Shown piece by piece: positions 54,219 through 61,705 of a stretch of DNA of 64,000 bases. The position numbers were made by a program, and so were the translations under genes. Under the pieces are notes generated by a model, which did not search any database, was not told where the DNA came from, and was given only the letters and a program-made list of their open reading frames with translations. Position 1 is the stretch's first letter. Every line of letters starts with the position of its first letter. The stretch comes from an uncultured Oscillospiraceae bacterium (lineage in GTDB: Bacteria > Bacillota > Clostridia > Oscillospirales > Ruminococcaceae): contig CAJUHS010000007.1 of NCBI GenBank assembly GCA_910586535.1, positions 1 to 64,000 of the forward strand, given 5' to 3'.

Positions 54219-55247
54219 TCAGATACCGTACTTTTCAATGTCTTCCTTAGTAATTTTGGTAGCATCGAAGCCCTGCTCTTCCATTATAATTACCTTTTCG
54301 GAAGGAGCGGTGCCCTTTTCGAGGTTCTGGATAATATCGTGGATATAGGAAGCCTGGAAAGGATTGCACTGACCGTCGTAGTTCCAGTTGCCTGCGAGAA
54401 GCTCTTCAAGAGCCCACTTGTTGCAGTCAAAGCCCATTATGATAACGTCCTTGCCAACGCCGTGGGAGATATTTGCCTTGTCAAGAGCCGCAACAGCGCC
54501 CTTAGCCATATCGTCGTTCTCCGCGTAAACAACGTTGAAAGACTCGCCGCTGTCGATAACGGACTGTACGATCTGCTGAGCTGTTTCAGCGTTCCACTCG
54601 GCTGTCTGCTGAGTAACGAAGCTCCAGTTGTCGTTAGCTGCTACCTGAGCTTCGAGAGCGCCTGTTCTGCCTATCTGGGGAGCGCCGCCCATAACGCCCT
54701 GAATATGTACTATTTTATATTCGGAAAGGTTCTGGGAAATGAGCCAGTCAACTGCTGTCTGACCTTCTTGCGCCATATCGGATACGATTGAAGCCTCGTA
54801 AAGGCTGTCGTCCGCGTCAATGGTTCTGTCGAAAAGAATTACCTTGATTCCTGCCGCCTGAGCGTCTTTAAGAACGGAATCCCAGCCGGAAGTACCCGCT
54901 GCGGAAATGAGGAGGTAGTCTACCTCGTCCTGAACGAACTTCTGAGCGGCCGCGATCTGCTCGTCGTTCTTGAGGCTGTATGCGAAAGACGCTTTATATC
55001 CGTTAGCTTCGGTAAAGGTATCCTTCATATCCTTGTCGTTTGCGGTACGGTAGCCGGACTCGTTAGGGTCGTTGTTGATGATGCCGACCTTGATGAGCTC
55101 TCCGCTGGTTGAAGCTGCGGGTGCTCCGCCGTCTGCAGCTGCCGTTGTTTCGCCGCTGTCCGAATCAGGCTTTGCACCGCAGGCGCTGAACATAGAAGCT
55201 GCGATAGCCAAGCTTAGAACTGTTCCGAGAATTTTTTTGATTTTCAT
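54219..55247 (-). CDS. Sugar ABC transporter binding lipoprotein (YtfQ-like)
   Basis: A 342-residue periplasmic-binding-type lipoprotein. The signal ends in the lipobox MFSACG. The mature fold opens with IKVGIINNDPNESGYRTANDKDM. It contains FDRTIDADDSLYEASIVSDM and VYAENDDMAKGAVAALDKAN, close to the galactofuranose-binding protein YtfQ. GGAGGG precedes the ATG. It is the first gene of the importer operon. In an arabinose cluster the likely ligand is arabinofuranose; this is inference. Confidence 0.92.
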   Translation of the reverse strand: MKIKKILGTVLSLAIAASMFSACGAKPDSDSGETTAAADGGAPAASTSGELIKVGIINNDPNESGYRTANDKDMKDTFTEANGYKASFAYSLKNDEQIAAAQKFVQDEVDYLLISAAGTSGWDSVLKDAQAAGIKVILFDRTIDADDSLYEASIVSDMAQEGQTAVDWLISQNLSEYKIVHIQGVMGGAPQIGRTGALEAQVAANDNWSFVTQQTAEWNAETAQQIVQSVIDSGESFNVVYAENDDMAKGAVAALDKANISHGVGKDVIIMGFDCNKWALEELLAGNWNYDGQCNPFQASYIHDIIQNLEKGTAPSEKVIIMEEQGFDATKITKEDIEKYGI

Positions 55248-55323
55248 GACATAGCCCTCCTAAAAATTGAATAGTCGGATTTTTGATTTTGCTTTCCTTA
55301 CGTTTTACAACCGGCAAATTAAA

Positions 55324-55335
55324 TACAAATTTGTA
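55324..55335. promoter_or_regulatory. Palindromic candidate AraR site upstream of the importer
   Basis: TACAAATTTGTA is a perfect 12-base palindrome between the promoter and the binding-protein gene. Confidence 0.5.
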
Positions 55336-55384
55336 AACAAAATACAAATTTTTTTCATTAATTTTACCTTCATTGCTTAATATT

Positions 55385-55413
55385 ATTTTAACACAAGGCT
55401 GTTACAATTGCAA
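55385..55413 (-). promoter_or_regulatory. Importer operon promoter
   Basis: On the minus strand: TTGCAA (55413-55408), a 17-base spacer, TAAAAT (55390-55385). Confidence 0.65.
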
Positions 55414-55499
55414 TACACAAACTACACATTATTTGTTAAAACTTTTTGTGTAATATTTACATGTATTTGGCTTTTACATAATACAAGTTTTAAATACAG

Positions 55500-55537
55500 A
55501 CAATTTGCTTGACAAATTGTTTTGCAAGTTGTATTAT
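55500..55537 (+). promoter_or_regulatory. araR promoter with overlapping palindrome
   Basis: TTGACA at 55509-55514 and TATTAT at 55532-55537, spacer 17. An inverted repeat ACAATTTG-N5-CAAATTGT (55500-55520) covers the -35 element, which suggests autorepression. Confidence 0.7.
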
Positions 55538-55576
55538 ATTTATGAGAGAATTTGTATTGTCCGGAGGCGAAGACAG

Positions 55577-56626
55577 TTGAAAAAATATGAGTTTGTGGCA
55601 AAATCGCTTTCCGAAAAGATCAGGGAGGGACAGTTCGCTGACGGAGCTTTTCTTCCCACGGAAGAACGGCTTACGCAAATGTACAGCGTAAGTCGGCAGA
55701 CTGTGAGAAAAGCGCTGTCCGTGCTTGAAGAGAACGACATTATAGAAAAAAAGCAGGGCAGCGGTTCTGTGATAAAAATAAACAATCCCGCCGCGGACAG
55801 CGGAAAGGTATCGGTAATTGCAACCTATATTGACGAATATATCTTTCCGGGTCAGCTCAGGGGCGTCGAGGAAGTTCTGTCAAAAAATAACTTTTCCGTT
55901 ATTCTTTCTGCTACGGGAAACCGTATATGCAGCGAACGGAGGATACTCGAGGATATCCTTAACGATCCCGTTGCGGGCATACTTGTGGAGGGTACGAAAA
56001 CGGCTTTCCCCAATCCCAATATCGATCTTTATGAAAAACTTATCAGGCTTGGCGTTCCTATAGTATTCTTTAACAGCTTCTATCCGGGACTTACGGGTCC
56101 GCTGTATGTGTGCGCGGACAACCGCAGGGGCGGGTATGAGCTTGTTACCTACCTTCTGAGCAAAGGCAGACGAAGCATTGCGTCGATCTTCAAAGCCGAC
56201 GATATCCAGGGACATGAGCGTTATGCCGGTTATATTTCGGCTATGTTCGACAACGGCATCTTCGTTTCCGACAGCAAGACTATATGGTACACAACGGAAA
56301 CAAAGGACAGGATATTCGACGAGACGGGAAATATTCTTTCATCTGTCGGCGACGCGAACGCCGTTGTGTGCTATAACGACGAGATCGCCTATATGCTTAT
56401 AAGATATCTTACGGCCTGCGGAAAGAAAGTACCCGAGGATATTGCGGTCGTAAGCTTTGATAACAGCAGCCTGAGCGAAATGTCACCCATCAAGATAACC
56501 TCGCTTTCCTATGACGATATGAACATAGGCACGATCGCCGCCCGAAAGCTGGTGGATATTCTCAAAGGCAGAAAGGCAAGCTCGGAAACTATCCCTTGGA
56601 AGCTTGCGGAAAAAGAAAGCTCATAG
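55577..56626 (+). CDS. araR: AraR-type transcriptional regulator
   Basis: 349 residues that join a GntR-type winged helix (FADGAFLPTEERLTQMY, VSRQTVRKALSVLEENDII) to a LacI/GalR-type sugar-binding domain (SVIATYIDEYIFPGQLRGVEE to VPEDIAVVSFDNSSLSEM). This fusion is the hallmark of AraR, the arabinose-responsive repressor. The TTG start has GGAGG 10 bases upstream; a frame open to 55505 overlaps the promoter. It is divergent from the importer and should control both directions through the palindromes in between. Confidence 0.9.
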   Translation: MKKYEFVAKSLSEKIREGQFADGAFLPTEERLTQMYSVSRQTVRKALSVLEENDIIEKKQGSGSVIKINNPAADSGKVSVIATYIDEYIFPGQLRGVEEVLSKNNFSVILSATGNRICSERRILEDILNDPVAGILVEGTKTAFPNPNIDLYEKLIRLGVPIVFFNSFYPGLTGPLYVCADNRRGGYELVTYLLSKGRRSIASIFKADDIQGHERYAGYISAMFDNGIFVSDSKTIWYTTETKDRIFDETGNILSSVGDANAVVCYNDEIAYMLIRYLTACGKKVPEDIAVVSFDNSSLSEMSPIKITSLSYDDMNIGTIAARKLVDILKGRKASSETIPWKLAEKESS

Positions 56627-56630
56627 AAAG

Positions 56631-56668
56631 AACGTCAGGCGGGAAAAAGCATTTCCGCCCGACGTTTT
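56631..56668. terminator. Terminator between araR and the HD gene
   Basis: An interrupted stem (AACGTC/GACGTT with GGCGG/CCGCC inside) ends in a T-run. It sits between converging genes. Confidence 0.75.
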
Positions 56669-56684
56669 ATGTTATATATATGAG

Positions 56685-57269
56685 TTATATCTGCGCGTCG
56701 AGAGTAAGCCCGTAGGAGGGCAGGAACTCTCTTATAAATTCCTCCGCTTCGGGAAGCTCCATGTCGTGTATCGCTTTCAGGGTGCTCTGCTCGGCATTGG
56801 CAAAATCAAGGTTTCCCATGTTCCGTTCCTCAATGCACTTGATGAGGGCGGACAGCTTGTCCGCAGCCTTGACAAGTCCCCACAGTTCCTTTTCCTCATC
56901 GGTCTTACCCATAAGGGGACGGTAATATTCCTTCAGGTCGTCCGGCAGATAGCCGACTATTTTTTCTCCCGCTATCTCCTCCACCATTCCGTACTGCCGC
57001 TTTATTTCCTCGCTGTAGTATTTTACGGGTGTGGGCAGGTCTCCGGTGATTATTTCGGTAACGTCGTGGTACATAGCCAGCAGCGCGGCTCTTTCGGGAT
57101 TTATGTTTCCTCCGAATCGGACGTTCCGGTAGAGCGCAAGGACGTGGGCTATGAACGCCGTTTCGAGGCTGTGCTCGCTGACGTTTTCGGGAACGGCGCT
57201 GCGCATAAGTCCCCAGCGGTTTATATATTTCAGGCGTGATATTATGGCGAAAAACTTTTTGCTTTCCAT
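56685..57269 (-). CDS. HD-domain 5'-deoxynucleotidase (YfbR-like)
   Basis: 194 residues with the HD-fold metal ligands: SEHSLETAFIAHVLAL, then MYHDVTEIITGDLPTPVKYY and LVKAADKLSALIKC. These match YfbR, which dephosphorylates deoxynucleoside 5'-monophosphates. It begins 3 bases after the CPBP gene ends and so is probably in one transcript with murC, lexA and that gene. Confidence 0.88.
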   Translation of the reverse strand: MESKKFFAIISRLKYINRWGLMRSAVPENVSEHSLETAFIAHVLALYRNVRFGGNINPERAALLAMYHDVTEIITGDLPTPVKYYSEEIKRQYGMVEEIAGEKIVGYLPDDLKEYYRPLMGKTDEEKELWGLVKAADKLSALIKCIEERNMGNLDFANAEQSTLKAIHDMELPEAEEFIREFLPSYGLTLDAQI

Positions 57270-57272
57270 AAG

Positions 57273-58343
57273 CTAACTCCTCAGAATAAGCCGCGTCGTC
57301 TGTTCAATCATTTCGGGCATTTCCTCAATTGGCTGTATGCTCATTATCAGGTCGGCGATATAGATGACCGTTATCAGTATCATGCTCCATGACGTGACAA
57401 GAACGGGAAACGTGCGCTTTTTGTGGAACTCCGTATAGGATGGAAGCTTTAAGCCTCCCGAAGCGGCTTCGGAAGCAAACACCACCAGTCCCAATATAAG
57501 AAATACTGGTATTGTTATAACATTTACGGCAAATGCGGCGTCTTCATTGAAGTACTCCACAACACTCGGTATGGACGCCAGAGCATTGTTCGCCATATGG
57601 CATATTATGGCTGGAATAAGCGAACCCGTTTTAATTGTGACTATCGCCATGGGTATGCCAAGCAAAAAGCCCAGAACGAACTGATAAGGGTTGCCGTGCA
57701 TTATGCCGAAGATAAACGCCGAGAAAAATATAGCGAACCGCTGGCTCACCTTTGCGGCGCAGCGGAGAACAACTCCCCTGTAGATAAGCTCCTCGCCGAT
57801 CGGAGCAAGTATCACTGCCGATATAATGTCCGCCGCGTATACGGAGGGGGTACGCTCGATCACATAGTTAAGTCCCGAAACCTCAAGCCCAAGCGAATAA
57901 AGTCCGTTGGACATGATTATCGTGCATATCATTGAGACCTGCTGGAAAAACAGTGTCATCATTACATATTTGCCGATCTGTCTGCCGTTCAGGTTTTCCG
58001 TTCGGAAAAGCTCTCCGGGGCTGTAGCCGGTTACGGCGCAGTAGACTGCAAAAACTATTATGGCCATTGCCGCAGGAAAACAGCCGCCGATTATCATATC
58101 CGCAAGCCCGTAGACCGCCTGACCGTACTCGTTGTATACTATATCGGGAGCAAAAAATATGTAAGCCGTCATGCATACTGCCGCAGTAAGTATGTAAAGC
58201 GCCAGCAGCACAATTCCTATGGTATTGAAGTTCCGCCGTATTTTCTTTTTTTCATCGGGAGAGGCGTCGTCTCCGTAAGGGTAATATAACTGCGGAGGGG
58301 GCGGGCCGCCGTTTTGCCCTCCGGGCTGTCCGTAATAATTCAT
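57273..58343 (-). CDS. CPBP intramembrane metalloprotease
   Basis: About 356 residues with a glycine/proline-rich cytoplasmic start (GQPGGQNGGPPPPQLYYP) and about eight helices. The CPBP/Rce1 motifs are GEELIYRGVVLR (EExxxR), FGIMHGN and ICHMANNALAS. Family members are predicted proteases that act in the membrane. The substrate here is unknown. The ATG at 58343 has GGAGA upstream and avoids overlap with lexA; the frame is open to 58430. Confidence 0.88.
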   Translation of the reverse strand: MNYYGQPGGQNGGPPPPQLYYPYGDDASPDEKKKIRRNFNTIGIVLLALYILTAAVCMTAYIFFAPDIVYNEYGQAVYGLADMIIGGCFPAAMAIIVFAVYCAVTGYSPGELFRTENLNGRQIGKYVMMTLFFQQVSMICTIIMSNGLYSLGLEVSGLNYVIERTPSVYAADIISAVILAPIGEELIYRGVVLRCAAKVSQRFAIFFSAFIFGIMHGNPYQFVLGFLLGIPMAIVTIKTGSLIPAIICHMANNALASIPSVVEYFNEDAAFAVNVITIPVFLILGLVVFASEAASGGLKLPSYTEFHKKRTFPVLVTSWSMILITVIYIADLIMSIQPIEEMPEMIEQTTRLILRS

Positions 58344-58384
58344 ATCATTTCTCCGGTTTTCAAGTATTAAAGGAATCAAACAAA

Positions 58385-58963
58385 TTAAAGATAGCGTATT
58401 ACCGCGGCGATCTTTCCGATTATCTCGCATTCGTCCACAATAATGGGATCCATGGTATCGTTTTCGGGCTGGAGGCGGTAGTGCCCGTTTTCTTTGTAAA
58501 AGGTCTTGACGGTAGCTTCTCCGCCGTTAACCATAGCCGCAACGATATCGCCGTTTTCGGCTGTGGAGCATTTCTCGACCACCACGATGTCCCCGTCGAG
58601 AATTGCGGCGTTTATCATGCTTTCGCCGCGGACTTTAAGGGCGAAAAGCTCTCCCGCATAGTTTTTCTGCTCGTGAAAATTTATATAGTCCGTAATATCC
58701 TCCACGGCGGTGATAGGCTGACCTGCGGTGATAGTACCCACCAGAGGTATTTTCACCGCGCCCTTTCCTGCAACCTTTATTGCGCGGTTGCAGCCGTCCA
58801 CCTTTTCGAGATATCCCTCAGCCACAAGTGAATTTACATATCTTGCCGCAGTTGAGGTCGAACGTATACCCAGAGCCGCGCATATTTCGCGTATGGACGG
58901 AGCGAAACCGTCCTCCATCCGTTCCTTGACGTATTCAAAGACCCGTTTTTCCTTGTCGTTCAT
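58385..58963 (-). CDS. lexA: LexA repressor
   Basis: SOS repressor that cleaves itself when RecA is activated. The 192 residues have a winged-helix DNA-binding domain (PSIREICAALGIRSTSTAARYV), the cleavage bond A80-G81 in TITAGQP, and the catalytic S115 (RGESMINA) with K153. The ATG directly follows the murC stop. I found no GAAC-N4-GTTC-type box near its start or before murC. Confidence 0.96.
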   Translation of the reverse strand: MNDKEKRVFEYVKERMEDGFAPSIREICAALGIRSTSTAARYVNSLVAEGYLEKVDGCNRAIKVAGKGAVKIPLVGTITAGQPITAVEDITDYINFHEQKNYAGELFALKVRGESMINAAILDGDIVVVEKCSTAENGDIVAAMVNGGEATVKTFYKENGHYRLQPENDTMDPIIVDECEIIGKIAAVIRYL

Positions 58964-60397
58964 TTAAATCATCCTTTCACACGGTTTTCCCTCAGCGGGA
59001 CTGTTCGGGTATTTTTCTTTCAGTAATTCCAGTATTCTTCGTGCCGCCTTGTTCACGTCACCGCAGCCCAGGGTAACTATCAGGTCGCCATCCTCCGCGT
59101 TTTCGGAAACGTATCTTGAAACAAGCTCTATGCTTTCGTCGTGTTCCCTGTCGAAGCAGACCGCGCCCGCTGTCTTAGCCGCCAGAGCGGAAGCGGTTAT
59201 CCCCGTCGTATTGACCTCTCTGCCGCCCATTATTGACGTAAGGACAACCTTATCGGCAATGGAAAGCGCTTTTGCAAAGTCCTCAAGCAGAAGTTCCGTC
59301 CTTGAAAAGGTAAAAGGCTGATGCACCGCCCACACCTTTTTAAAACCCAGCTTTAATGCCGAACCCAAGGTCGCGGCTATCTCCGCAGGGTGGTGGGCGT
59401 AATCGTCCACAACGGTTATTCCTCCCGCTTCGCCGTACTTTTCAAAACGTCTGCCAGCGCCGCGGAAGCTTTCCAGACCCTTTGCTATGCCCTCGGGGGA
59501 AGCTCCCGCGTAGTCTGCCGCAGCCGCAGCCGCAACAGCGTTCACAATGTTGTGCTCCCCCGGGATATGCAGCGCGGTACTGCAGAAAAGCGTTCCGTTA
59601 TGCATTATATCAAATAAGGTCTCCATACCGCTTTTCCGGCAGATATTGGCTGGATACCAATCGTTTCTTTCCGACCTGCCGAAGGTGATTATTTTACTTT
59701 TATCCAGTCCCTCAGCGGCTTGCACGGAGTTTTTGTCGTCGCCGTTGATTATAACAGCTTTGTCCGCGTCAGCGCAGAATTTGCGGAAAGACTTTATAAT
59801 ATTGTCAAGGCTTTTAAAGTAGTCGAGATGATCCTCGTCTATGTTCAGCACCACAGCCGCCGAGGTTTTAAGGTTGAGGAAATGATCCTGGAACTCGCAG
59901 GCTTCGCAGACCATAATATCACTTTTCCCCGCGATACCGCTGCCGCCTATCAGGGGGAGCTTTCCTCCGATCACCGCGCTTATGTCCAGCCCATGCGTTA
60001 CCAGTATCTGGGTTATCATGGCTGTAACTGTGGTCTTGCCGTGTGTACCGCTTACGTTTATTGTGTTGCCGAACTGTTCCGTCAGGACTCCCAGAAGCTG
60101 GCTTCTTTCCCATACCGCCGCGCCGCTGCTTTTGGCGGCGATAAGCTCCGGATTGTCGGGAAGTATAGCCGCCGTATGGACGATAAGATCGGCGTCCCCG
60201 ATATTTTCCGCCCGCTGACCGAGATACACCGGGATGCCCATTTCGCGTACAGCCCGCAAAGTTTCGGTCTCGTTGTTGTCGGAACCGGTCAGAAAGCACC
60301 CCTTTGCATGGAGTATCTGCGCAAGCGGATACATACCGCTTCCTCCGATTCCGATAAAGTGGATATGTCGGCAGTTGTTTAAAATTTGTTTATCCAA
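58964..60397 (-). CDS. murC: UDP-N-acetylmuramate--L-alanine ligase
   Basis: Adds L-alanine to UDP-MurNAc, the first peptide step of peptidoglycan synthesis in the cytosol. About 477 residues with HFIGIGGSGMYPLAQIL at the start, the ATP loop GTHGKTTVTAMITQ, NIDEDHLDYFK, and VVDDYAHHPAEIAATL late in the chain. Starts are non-ATG: TTG at 60397 is well spaced from GGGG, and GTG at 60406 is the alternative. The lexA start abuts its stop. Confidence 0.94.
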   Translation of the reverse strand: MDKQILNNCRHIHFIGIGGSGMYPLAQILHAKGCFLTGSDNNETETLRAVREMGIPVYLGQRAENIGDADLIVHTAAILPDNPELIAAKSSGAAVWERSQLLGVLTEQFGNTINVSGTHGKTTVTAMITQILVTHGLDISAVIGGKLPLIGGSGIAGKSDIMVCEACEFQDHFLNLKTSAAVVLNIDEDHLDYFKSLDNIIKSFRKFCADADKAVIINGDDKNSVQAAEGLDKSKIITFGRSERNDWYPANICRKSGMETLFDIMHNGTLFCSTALHIPGEHNIVNAVAAAAAADYAGASPEGIAKGLESFRGAGRRFEKYGEAGGITVVDDYAHHPAEIAATLGSALKLGFKKVWAVHQPFTFSRTELLLEDFAKALSIADKVVLTSIMGGREVNTTGITASALAAKTAGAVCFDREHDESIELVSRYVSENAEDGDLIVTLGCGDVNKAARRILELLKEKYPNSPAEGKPCERMI

Positions 60398-60594
60398 AAG
60401 ATACACCCCGCATATTTTTGTTTCAGAAATAGTTAAAGAATTTTAAAAATAATCTGCTATACTATAGGATAGCGGCATACATATTATCGGCAAATTTTTT
60501 ATTTTTCATACTGAATATTTTACCATAAAATGTTTAATAATATGTTTGTAGTAAAGTATACCGCAAATGTCAATTATTAAGGAGGACGTTTCTA

Positions 60595-60891
60595 ATGAAC
60601 ATCACAGACATTAAAATCAGGAAAATTATACCTGAGGGAAGACTCAGGGCGGTCATCTCGATCACTATCGACAATATGCTTGCCGTACACGACATAAAGG
60701 TCGTTCAGGGCGACGAAAGACTGTTTGTGGCAATGCCCAGCAGAAAGGACGAGAGCGGAATTTTCAGAGATATCGTTCACCCTATCTCCCCGGATGCGCG
60801 CAAGCTTGTTGAGGATCAGATCCTCGAAGCTTACACCCGCCATATAGAGCAGATGCAGGCTGAAGCTGAGGCTGAAGAAGCAGGCTTTTAA
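60595..60891 (+). CDS. spoVG: Regulator SpoVG
   Basis: A 98-residue protein with the full SpoVG pattern (ITDIKIRKIIPEGRLRAVIS, FVAMPSRKDESGIFRDIVHP) and a short acidic tail. SpoVG is an RNA- and DNA-binding regulator; its presence fits a Firmicute but does not prove sporulation. AAGGAGG lies before the ATG. Confidence 0.96.
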   Translation: MNITDIKIRKIIPEGRLRAVISITIDNMLAVHDIKVVQGDERLFVAMPSRKDESGIFRDIVHPISPDARKLVEDQILEAYTRHIEQMQAEAEAEEAGF

Positions 60892-60917
60892 GTTCCACGG
60901 AAATCTTAAAATTTATT

Positions 60918-60960
60918 CGGCGGCTCTCTTAAAGCTTAAAGGGGGGCCGCCGGATTTTTA
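60918..60960. terminator. Terminator between spoVG and the Nudix gene
   Basis: A 7-base GC stem (60918-60924 with 60946-60952), longer with G-U pairs inside, followed by T on the plus strand. Confidence 0.8.
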
Positions 60961-61494
60961 TTTTCCCAGCAGTCTTGCCGCTTTGAGGACTGCGCACTGA
61001 GTTTTTGCGTCGGGGAGCTTTCCGTCCATTACCAGCTGCACTGCGTCCTCAAGCTTTACCTTTACCACGTCAAGAAATTCGTCCTCGTCAAGGGACTGCT
61101 TTTCATAGGACAGACCCGTGGCAAGGTACATATGAATTTTCTCGGTCAGGTAAGCAACGGAGGGGTAGCACATTCCCAGATACTCAAATTTTTCGCAGAC
61201 CATGCCGGTTTCCTCACGAAGCTCCCTGAGCCCCGCCTCACGGTGATCCTCTCCGAACTCCAGTTTTCCCGCGGGAAGCTCGGTGAGCGCCTCCTGAAAA
61301 GGATACCTGAACTGCTTCACCATGAGTATTTCGCCGTCCTCCGTAACGGGGACAATACATACTCCGCCGGGGTGCACCACCAGCTCCCGCGTAACGACTT
61401 CGCCGTTTTCAAGCTCGGCGCGGTCTTTTTTTACGGTGATTATCTTTCCGTCGAAAATAAGCTCGGAGCTTACCGTTTTTTCAAAAAGGTGCAT
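60958..61494 (-). CDS. Nudix hydrolase, ADP-ribose pyrophosphatase-like
   Basis: 178 residues with a complete Nudix box, GKLEFGEDHREAGLRELREE plus TGM, and the flanking FRYPFQEALTELPAG segment. This points to the ADP-ribose pyrophosphatase (NudF) branch, which splits ADP-ribose to AMP and ribose 5-phosphate. GGAGG precedes the ATG. Confidence 0.92.
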   Translation of the reverse strand: MHLFEKTVSSELIFDGKIITVKKDRAELENGEVVTRELVVHPGGVCIVPVTEDGEILMVKQFRYPFQEALTELPAGKLEFGEDHREAGLRELREETGMVCEKFEYLGMCYPSVAYLTEKIHMYLATGLSYEKQSLDEDEFLDVVKVKLEDAVQLVMDGKLPDAKTQCAVLKAARLLGK

Positions 61495-61551
61495 ATAAAA
61501 GCCTCCTGTTAATTTTTAGGAAATTGATACAACAAATGTTCTGTTTAAAAC

Positions 61552-61580
61552 ATTATAACACATTAATTTTGGTTTAACAA
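61552..61580 (-). promoter_or_regulatory. Nudix gene promoter
   Basis: On the minus strand: TTGTTA (61580-61575), a 17-base spacer, TATAAT (61557-61552). Confidence 0.65.
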
Positions 61581-61630
61581 GAGGGAAATGCGTAATTTTT
61601 CATATTTTTTCACAAAAATTGCAAAATCTA

Positions 61631-61659
61631 TTGTAAAGAGGCGGAAAAGCATTTATAAT
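61631..61659 (+). promoter_or_regulatory. Promoter of the YfhO-like gene
   Basis: TTGTAA at 61631-61636 and TATAAT at 61654-61659, spacer 17. Confidence 0.7.
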
Positions 61660-61705
61660 AAAAATGTATATTTAAAATTATATTGATTTACAACGGAGGT
61701 TCGCT

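Noticed and set aside
58300..60470. LexA (SOS) operator near lexA or murC
   Set aside because: No GAAC-N4-GTTC-type sequence was found by eye in the upstream stretches.
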